Of a stretch of DNA of 64,000 nt, positions 56,781 to 64,000 are shown in pieces. Every line of letters begins with the position of its first letter. Positions within the stretch are counted from its first letter, which is position 1. Both the position numbers and the translations under genes were made by a program. The notes below the pieces were generated by a model that was given only the letters and a program-made list of their open reading frames with translations, did no database searches and was not told the origin of the DNA. This DNA comes from Zychaea mexicana. Taxonomy: Eukaryota; Mucoromycota; Mucoromycetes; Mucorales; Lichtheimiaceae. Where the stretch lies: contig NW_026516773.1 of assembly GCF_025766255.1 (NCBI RefSeq), forward strand, positions 93,687 through 157,686, read 5' to 3'.

Positions 56781-57402
56781 GTGTGTGTGTGTGTGTGTGT
56801 ATATATTTCGTTGTCTTTAACCTCGTGAACAGATAGCATCCTCTCCATGATCGTCTCAAAGGAGATAGAAAGTAACAGCGATCAGGTAAAGATAGCAGCA
56901 GTAGGAGTTAAAATAGAAGGTGGTATGTGCGTTCTGGCGGGTTCGTGCACACGCACACACCAGCACACCAAACAAAACACGTTCCGACAATCGATCACCG
57001 GGGGACAAATTGGGCACTCATATATAGTGTGAGAAGCGTTACACGGGCCAAGGAAAGAGGGAAGCGGTATTGTAGTGGTGGTAGTAGTAGTAGTAGCAGT
57101 AGTAGTGGTAGTAGCAGTAGTAGTGGTAGGAGGATCAATTCCCTCTTTTTGATAAGCGCGTTGGGTTTGGATGAGAGACATGTATGGTATGTGTTTCCTT
57201 GGGCTCAACGAAGGCATCAACGCATTATAGGCTCCGTCTCGCTCAAGGCTGTTTATATAGCGCTTACTTTTCCCATCTGCTTCTTTTCTCTCTTTCTCTC
57301 TCTCTTTTCCTTTCTTTCTTCTACTCTCCACAACACTTCCTGATTCCCCATATCTTTCATCCTCCTCCTCACCAACAAAAAGGAAAAAACTAACGTACAA
57401 GG
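53320..57402. other. Long gene-poor spacer
   Basis: AT-rich, four kilobases. On the minus strand, 56428-55899 holds short coding-like pieces (MIQIEPAKVGSSESSARKSQ; a 71-base stretch reading QLTVVVDDERQVNLVNGQVP between a possible CAG acceptor and GTAAAT donor). They do not close into a model. CT/GT microsatellites at 56751-56800; AGT repeats at 57076-57128; a CT-rich stretch at 57285-57320 forms part of the glycogen synthase 5' region. Confidence 0.35.
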
Positions 57403-60150
57403 ATGCCGCAGCGGGACGTCTATAATCCTCTCCTCTTTGAAATCGCTTGGGAGGTTGCCAATAAAGGTATATAGTAGAGCCATCAGAAGAATGAGAAAGA
57501 AGATACATACATGCTGCTGCCAGGAGAGGTGTAAGGGCCGACTACTGACCAGTTTCACCTCAATTCCTCCCACTTTTCCCTTTTCTTTTAGTGGGTGGCA
57601 TCTACACTGTGATCAAGACCAAGGTACCTGTTACAGTGCACGAATTTGGCGATCGCTATTGCTTGATTGGTCCCCTGTCGACAGCCTCGACCATGGAAGT
57701 CGAGTCGCTCGAACCACCAGCCGGAAACATCCGAGATACGCTTGAATCCATGTCTGCCCATGGCGTGAACTATCTGTTTGGCCGATGGCTGGTTGAAGGT
57801 GCACCGTACGTGCTGCTGTTTGATACCAGCAGCGTGACTACCAAGCTGGATGAATGGAAAGGCGATCTTTGGCAGTCGGCAGGGATACCGAGTCCGTCGC
57901 ATGATCACGAGACCAACAATTCGATCCTGTTTGGTTATCTTGTTGCTTGGTTCCTCGGTGATCTCGCACCCAAGGTACTACAGTGAATGGAAGTGAGTGG
58001 GATCGACAAAAAAAGGGACTTGACTGTTGTTGATCATTGCGTGTATATATATATATATATATACCAGTACAGCGCCGATCCGGATGCCTCGTCTTCTGCC
58101 ATGGTTCGAAGCCCTACCATTATTGCACATTTCCATGAATGGTTAGCCGGCGTCGCCATTCCGTTATGCAAAGGCCGTCGCATCGACGTGACCACCATCT
58201 TTACAACTCACGCGACCCTGCTCGGTCGATACCTGTGTGCCGGGTCGGCGGATTTCTACAACAACTTGCGCAACTTTGACGTAGACAAGGAAGCAGGTGA
58301 TCGCGGTATCTACCACCGCTACTGCATTGAGCGCGCAGCTGCACACTGTGCCGACGTGTTTACAACTGTCAGCCATATCACTGCATATGAAAGTGAGCAT
58401 TTGCTGAAGCGCAAACCAGGTGAGAAAAAGCTGTTTCTGGCTTCTCCTTTTCAAATCCAAAAGATTGGGGACGGGGGAACAACGATCGTTATTCATGCGG
58501 TTCTGAGTTTCTGGGTGTACATTAGACGGAGTACTACCAAACGGTCTCAATGTCGTCAAGTTCTCGGCCGTGCACGAGTTCCAGAACAAGCATGCATTGA
58601 ACAAACAAAAGATCAATGACTTTGTGCGTGGCCATTTCTATGGCCACTATGATTTTGATCTCGAAAACACCGTTTATTTCTTCACAGCGGGCCGATACGA
58701 ATATCAGAACAAGGGAGTCGATATGTTGCTGGAATCGCTTGCACGTGAGTATACATCCACTCTCTTTTCGGGGCGAGGTGGGGAAGGGACTTGGCTTGTC
58801 TATATCGGGCTTATTCGTCTATTTACAAGAGTAATAATGTCCTGAAATTTATTGTTTATCGACCATTAAAACAGGTCTGAACCACAGGCTTAAAGCCGCC
58901 CGGTCCAACACTACGGTCGTGGCATTTGTGGTTATGCCAGCTGCCACCCATTCCTTCAATGTCGAGGCACTCAAGGGCCAAGCGGTCACAAAGCAACTTC
59001 GTGAGACCGTCGACGATGTACAAGATCGGATTGGTCGCAAAATATACGAAAAGGCGCTTAGGTAAGTAGCAGCAACGACCCCCAACACCCTCCTCCCCAA
59101 CAAAACAAGCTTGTAGAAAACAGAAACTTAAACCTGTTTATTTTCAGAGGTGAAGAACTGAGCCCAGAAGACTGGCTATCGGATGAAGACAAGGTCATGC
59201 TGAAACGACGCATGTTTGCATTGAAGCGATCAACGCTCCCTCCGATTGTCACGCACAACATGGTCGACGATAACAATGATCCAATCATTGACCATTTGCG
59301 GCGATTGCAGCTGTACAACAAGTCCGAGGACCGCGTCAAGATTATTTTCCATCCAGAGTTCCTCAGCGCCAACAACCCGTTGCTAGGACTCGACTATGAA
59401 GAGTTCGTGCGTGGATGCCATTTGGGCGTGTTTCCGTCTTACTATGAGCCGTGGGGTTATACGCCAGCTGAATGCACCGTGATGGGTGTCCCTTCTGTCA
59501 CCACAAAGTAAATAATCACTCTTCACATTTTTTTTCTGTCAGCATCTGTTGTGTGGGGCCTCTCAACGTATCTACTCTATCATAGCTTATCTGGTTTTGG
59601 CTGTTTTATGGACGAAAACATTGAAAACTGTGAAGACTATGGCATCTACATTGTCGATCGCCGTCTCAAATCCATCGAAGAGTCCATCCAGCAGTTGTGC
59701 GATTTTATGTTCCGGTTCTGCTCCAAGACCCGTCGACAACGCATCAACCAGCGCAACCGTACCGAGCGTTTGTCGGATCTGCTAGACTGGAAACGAATGG
59801 GACTGGAATACATGAAGGCACGGCAGCTGGCTCTTCGACGCGTGTATCCTGACTCGTTCCTGGATGATGACGACGAGGAAGAGGAAGACATGATGCCTAT
59901 ACCCATGAAGATTCCCAAACCGCTCTCGGCCCCTGCAAGCCCACGTATCCGACGTCAACTCAATGGCTACTTTGACCGGGACGAAGAAGACGATGAGGAG
60001 GAGGAGGACAGAGCACCGATTCGCTTAAAAGAATTCCCAGCGTTGCGAGGCCAGAAAGGTGAAGGATCGCGTGAAGAAGAGTTGCTCAGAGAAGGAGATA
60101 TTGCCACTTTGAACAAGTTGACCCTCGAGGATAAGAAGCGCCACGGATAA
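57403..60150 (+). CDS. GSY1: Glycogen synthase (GT3 family)
   Basis: Seven exons (57403-57466, 57592-57974, 58068-58419, 58526-58744, 58875-59061, 59148-59507, 59586-60150) close all phases to 709 residues, the usual fungal size. Landmarks: the N-terminal [18 protein letters not shown] (UDP-glucose loop), [33 protein letters not shown], the catalytic EPWGYTPAE with both glutamates, and the arginine cluster [20 protein letters not shown] that senses glucose-6-phosphate. It adds glucose from UDP-glucose to glycogen chains in the cytosol. The C-terminal tail is acidic with candidate phosphosites ([10 protein letters not shown]), in line with inhibition by phosphorylation in the family. All catalytic residues are present. 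The downstream CobW-type gene starts only 149 bases after the stop. Confidence 0.96.
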
Positions 60151-60298
60151 ACACAACCATTCCCAAAAAAAAAAGCCCCCAGCGTGCATTAACATTTACA
60201 CAAACCATCTCTCAGTTTACAAAAAAAAAGAAAATTGATAACACGTTTTTTTTCTTATTTCTCAACACAACACAGAAAAAATTAAAATAAAGACTACT

Positions 60299-61792
60299 AT
60301 GCCCATTCCTGTCACTGTTTTCACTGGTTTCCTCGGCAGTGGTAAATGCAAATCTCATTTCTGAATCAGCACGCGAAAGCCACTTTGTATTAACAGTTTA
60401 ACGGCGGAAGGCAAGACGACGACCATTCTCTCGCTGTTGAAGCGATTGCCCACAGAGTACAAAGCGTGTCTCTTGAAGAATGAATTTGGCGACATTGCAG
60501 GTATACGCAAAAGAAAAATAGTAGGCTGTTTTCCTAGTTCAAGGGCTAATGGCAGGAGATATGGCATTGTTTGACAGTGGATAGTCAACTGGCCAAGGAA
60601 ACCAACATTGGAGTTCAAGAAATGGTGAACGGCTGCCTTTGCTGTGTCTTGGTGGGTCAAATGAAATCGGCCCTGCAGGAGCTTAAAGGTAAGCAAGTTA
60701 TTTGCTGCTATGGATTACCCCAACATCTGATCTGTGAAGATATCTGATTCATCCATTGTCACTATCAATCTATCTAGAAAAATACAATCCAGATAGAATC
60801 ATCGTTGAGACGAGGTAAAACTTGGGGCTGACTATTGATACTGATGCTGTGATATTTGAGAACGCGTACTCATGCATACACAAATGTATATCTATAGTGG
60901 ATCCGCCTTTCCTGGTAAGACTAAAGCTCTTTCGTTAGAGACTTTGATGATGATTAGGACTTAAGAAGTTTGCTTTGATGACGACAACAACAAACAGCAC
61001 CGATCGCATGGCAGATTCGAGAAATGGCAGACGAAGGATTCGTATTAGACTCGATTGTCACTGTCATTGACTGTCAAAACTTTATGGGATACGAGGATAC
61101 CAGCTACACTGCCAAGCTACAAGCACAATACACGGATGTTATTCTTCTCAACAAACACGAGCAAGTAAGCTAACTGATATCAATATTGAATGAGGAAGCA
61201 CACAGATGTGATCTTTCGAGAGAATTAATCGAGCGGGCAACTTCCTCAGGTATCTGAACGGGATTTAGACCGTGTTATAGACCATGTCAACGAACTAAAC
61301 ACGGATACACCCAAAGTCAAATGCGGCGAAAACGGGGCCATTTCTCCGGACCTGGTGTTTGGCTTAGACACACAACTCTTTTCGGTTGCCTACAACAAAA
61401 CACACAAACTAGAAGAGAATGTATTTGATCCAAAGCATCAAGAGAACGAAGTGGATTTGATCCAAGTCATTCAGCAACGAAGAGGTTCTTCCTTGTCAAA
61501 GGATCAATTGGTCAAGTTTCTCGAGACGATGCCCAAGGACGATATTTACCGTATCAAGGGATTTATCCGATTGGATCAAGATAACGCATTGTATATATTA
61601 AACCACGCATTTGGCAGACACACATTGACGCACGTCGAACATCAAGAGACCATGGATGAGGCACGTGACGTGCAGATTAGAATTACAGTCATGGGTCAGG
61701 ATCTGCGAATGTATACTGAAAGAGTCAAGCAGGGTCTGCTGTTGAATGCCGAGGATGCTGAGGTCACATTGACAAAGGCACATCGTCATTAA
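60299..61792 (+). CDS. CobW/P47K-type G3E GTPase
   Basis: Seven exons (60299-60341, 60411-60500, 60578-60688, 60778-60814, 60898-60914, 60998-61164, 61250-61792) close all phases to 335 residues; two exons are only 37 and 17 bases. Landmarks: P-loop GFLGSGKTT (10-18), NEFGD, the metal-binding CLCC (64-67), ETSGSAFPAP, and the NKxD-type motif NKHE (151-154). The C-terminal CobW domain includes DDIYRIKGFIRL. G3E GTPases insert metals into client proteins; the CxCC form binds zinc or cobalt, and the ZNG1 branch serves methionine aminopeptidase. This protein is shorter than ZNG1, so the client is open. The family is clear, the substrate is not. Confidence 0.9.
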
Positions 61793-62002
61793 AACAAACT
61801 GTGACAGATAATAGACACGCAAAAAAAAAAAAATGTTTGTAAAATATACCGGTTCAATTTTAAAAATGATAATATGGATAGTACAAGAGGTAGTAGAGGT
61901 GGAGGAAGAGTGAGGGAATCTATGCACAAGAGGATGTTTGCTGGAGAAGGGAGATGTGAAGAAGAATGAGTGTGATGTGTTATAAAAAAGACGTTGTTAT
62001 AT

Positions 62003-63532
62003 CTACAAAGTAGAGGAAGAGGCTGCTGCTTGTTGAGTAGGCTGCTCAGCAACGCGCCGTGCTTCGATGGCTTCTCGTACACCTTGAATCAATGTATCCA
62101 CGCCCTTGCGGTCAACCTGATGATGGAGTACAATACGAGACTTGTTGCGCTGACCACCGATCACGATATTCTTGGACAACAAAGCCGGCACCAAATCGTT
62201 CTGAACATCCAAACCAACGGGCGCAGTATCAATCAACACCATGTTTGTATGTACTGGCACTTGCAACTGGACACCCATGGCTGTCAGCTCATCCGCCAAA
62301 TATCTGGCCAATGCGTGTGTTTCTGGCATGGTGGGTACGACCGTTTCGATGCAATGCTTTGCCACGGCGGCCAGAGGACCGACCTGGCGCCAACCACCAC
62401 CGAAGAGTTTACGCAAATGGCGGGCACGTTCGACAAACGGACGGTTACCGACCAAGATGGAGCCAACAGGAGCACCGACGCCCTTGGATAAGCACAAGGA
62501 CATGGAATCGAATTGAGCACCATAGTCGCTCAAGGGTGTGCCCGACTGGACATGGGCGTTCCAGAGCCGAGCACCATCCAAGTGCATGGCAAGACCGCGG
62601 CTTCGAGCAAGCTCGGAAATTTTGCGGATCTCATCGATGGGCATGACCATACCGCTCAATGTGTTTTCCAGAGACACGACACGGGTGGGTGCGGTGTGGA
62701 TATCGGCTTCAATCAGGTTGCCCTCGATTTCATCGGCAGTGACATGGATACCGTTGCGGCAAATGACCGGGCTCACAGATGCTCGGGAGTGGAAGGCAAT
62801 ACCACCTAAAGAGAAAAACACACACACCACACGTCGTTAGGTTTTTTTTTTTTTTCCTTCTTTTTCTCGGAATATCTTCCAGGACGGCGGCGGTAGTAGC
62901 GTTCTTTCTTACCTGCTTCCCAGAGGAACACATGGGACCGAGCATCGCACACGACCGAGTGGGGAGGGTTGGACAGATGGGTACGCAAGCCAAGCTGTTT
63001 TGATGGACATTATCAGACGTTAGCTTTTTGCTCTCTCTCTCTCTCTCTCTCTGTGTGTGTTGAAACTCATTGTACTTGCCTGATTGGTCATGGTTCCCGA
63101 GGCGCAGAACAGTGCGGCTTCATGACCACACAGGTCGGCCACGTATTCTTCGAGCTCCTTGACACTGCGGTCCTCCTTTTAAAAAGTTGTTAATAATAAC
63201 GTTAAACGATGCGACAAACCAGAAAAGCTTTCAACAACATGGTTACACACCACTGTCAACTACAACAACCACTGTACCTGAAACACATCGTCACCACGAG
63301 AAGCAGCCTTCATGATATCAAACATCTCGTCTGTGGGGCTAGTGACCGTATCGCTGCGGAAATCATAGACTTTGGCACCATTCGAAGCAGCTTGCAGCGA
63401 AGGATGGGTTTGGTCATTGTTCAGGTTGTTCTGGATATAAAGCCTTGATGCACCGGTGGTCGAAAACGAGCGAGAACGCACGAGCGTTCTGAAGGAGGAG
63501 GACAGCATAAGGGTCTTGCCTGTAAAGGTCAT
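62003..63532 (-). CDS. GLY1: Low-specificity L-threonine aldolase
   Basis: Four exons (63532-63278, 63175-63080, 62994-62913, 62805-62003) close all phases to 411 residues. The second intron uses a GC donor (CAG followed by GCAAGT). Landmarks: DFRSDTVTSPTDEM at the enzyme start, GRGDDVFQ-like ASRGDDVFQEDRSV, HLDGARLWNA with the PLP-contacting Asp (221), and the Schiff-base lysine in SLCLSKGVGAPVG (252). It splits threonine or allo-threonine to glycine and acetaldehyde with pyridoxal phosphate. About 50 residues precede the conserved start (MTFTGKTLMLSSSFRTLVRS, Arg/Ser-rich and free of acidic residues), suggesting a mitochondrial presequence; a second Met at residue 9 could also serve. Convergent with the CobW-type gene, 210 bases apart. 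Confidence 0.94.
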
Positions 63533-64000
63533 GTCTATTCTAAAAGAGGTTCCACTCTGTAAAGAAAAAATTTTTTTATGGTAATTGTCCCCTGGTGCCT
63601 CTTTTTATTTGAAAAGAAAAGTTTTTTTTGCCTCGGAGTATAAGTCAAGTCGCCGATTGAAAAAGACGCACTATGAGTAATCCAGCTCGAATCACGCAAT
63701 TCCCATTTCCCCCCCCCTTTCTATGCGCTCTATACGGAGTATAAAATCGCCCTTTTGGTCTCTCCGTGTCTGTCGCTTGTATCAAAGCCTGAGGGAAGAG
63801 AAGCGTAGCGGGAAAAAATCATGTTTACCATTTCCAAGTGATTTTGCCTATCAGCAGTGCACCTAACCTTGCAATTCCCTATTTGATCCACTTTGTTGTT
63901 ACTCACACATCCATACCCTCTTAACTTCACACACACATCTTTAACTTTGACCAGTCCGTAGTAGCCTTGGAATGCGCACATAGTTAGTGATATCGCATTC
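63533..64000. other. Promoter side of threonine aldolase, to the window edge
   Basis: Poly-T and poly-C tracts (63570, 63711). A minus-strand frame of 83 codons (63981-63730) begins MCAFQGYYGLVKVKD, but no motif or splice pattern supports a gene. Confidence 0.35.

Noticed and set aside
60299..63532. Possible gene cluster of glycogen synthase, CobW GTPase and threonine aldolase
   Set aside because: Close spacing only; the enzymes act in unrelated pathways and the aldolase is on the opposite strand.

Overview
The window looks like a fungal nuclear chromosome segment, most likely from an early-diverging fungus of the Mucoromycota (Mucorales-like). The reasons are the many short introns (about 45-130 bases, GT-AG, one GC-AG), AT-rich spacers with CT/GA/AT microsatellites, fungal housekeeping genes (glycogen synthase, Sec61 beta, eIF2 beta, Derlin, FTR1-type iron permease, HAL/NPR-type kinase), and relics of MULE-SWIM, Tc1, Helitron and copia-like elements. 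No rRNA, tRNA or CRISPR feature could be supported.

Layout. Bases 1-14,300 are a transposon-rich accessory zone: the end of a Ser/Pro-rich ORF; a 2.0-kb foldback-type element with about 550-base inverted repeats and a perfect 8-base target duplication; a MULE transposase relic with an in-frame stop; a short three-exon gene of unknown role; a Tc1-type transposase cut off against a nuclease-like pseudogene on the opposite strand; a decayed amino-acid transporter; and a solo LTR with a 5-base target duplication. At 15.8-18.3 kb lies one copy of a 2.5-kb segment carrying a small secreted-protein gene; the other copy is inverted at 44.5-46.9 kb.

Between these inverted copies is a mostly conserved block: SAT4/HAL-type kinase (-), a DUF2461-type protein (+), an intronless XPB-like helicase (+), an FTR1-type iron permease (-), Derlin (+), a Gln/Ser/Pro-rich disordered protein (-), a PAP1-like bZIP factor (-), a small unknown gene (+), eIF2 beta (-), then a broken Helitron (-). 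Past the second copy come TE-like scraps, then Sec61 beta (-) and an MFS exporter (-), a 4-kb gene-poor gap, glycogen synthase (+), a CobW-type GTPase (+) and threonine aldolase (-, convergent with CobW).

The core genes do not form one pathway: they are independently transcribed units for translation initiation, ER translocation and ERAD, iron uptake, carbohydrate storage, amino-acid metabolism, signalling and stress transcription. The most notable non-housekeeping content is the inverted duplication of the secreted-protein gene around a 26-kb block, the foldback element with its reiterated CGTACG-core motif, the nuclease-like pseudogene, and the divergent XPB-type helicase. Exon boundaries below were derived by hand from splice consensus and reading-frame closure, with no transcript evidence.
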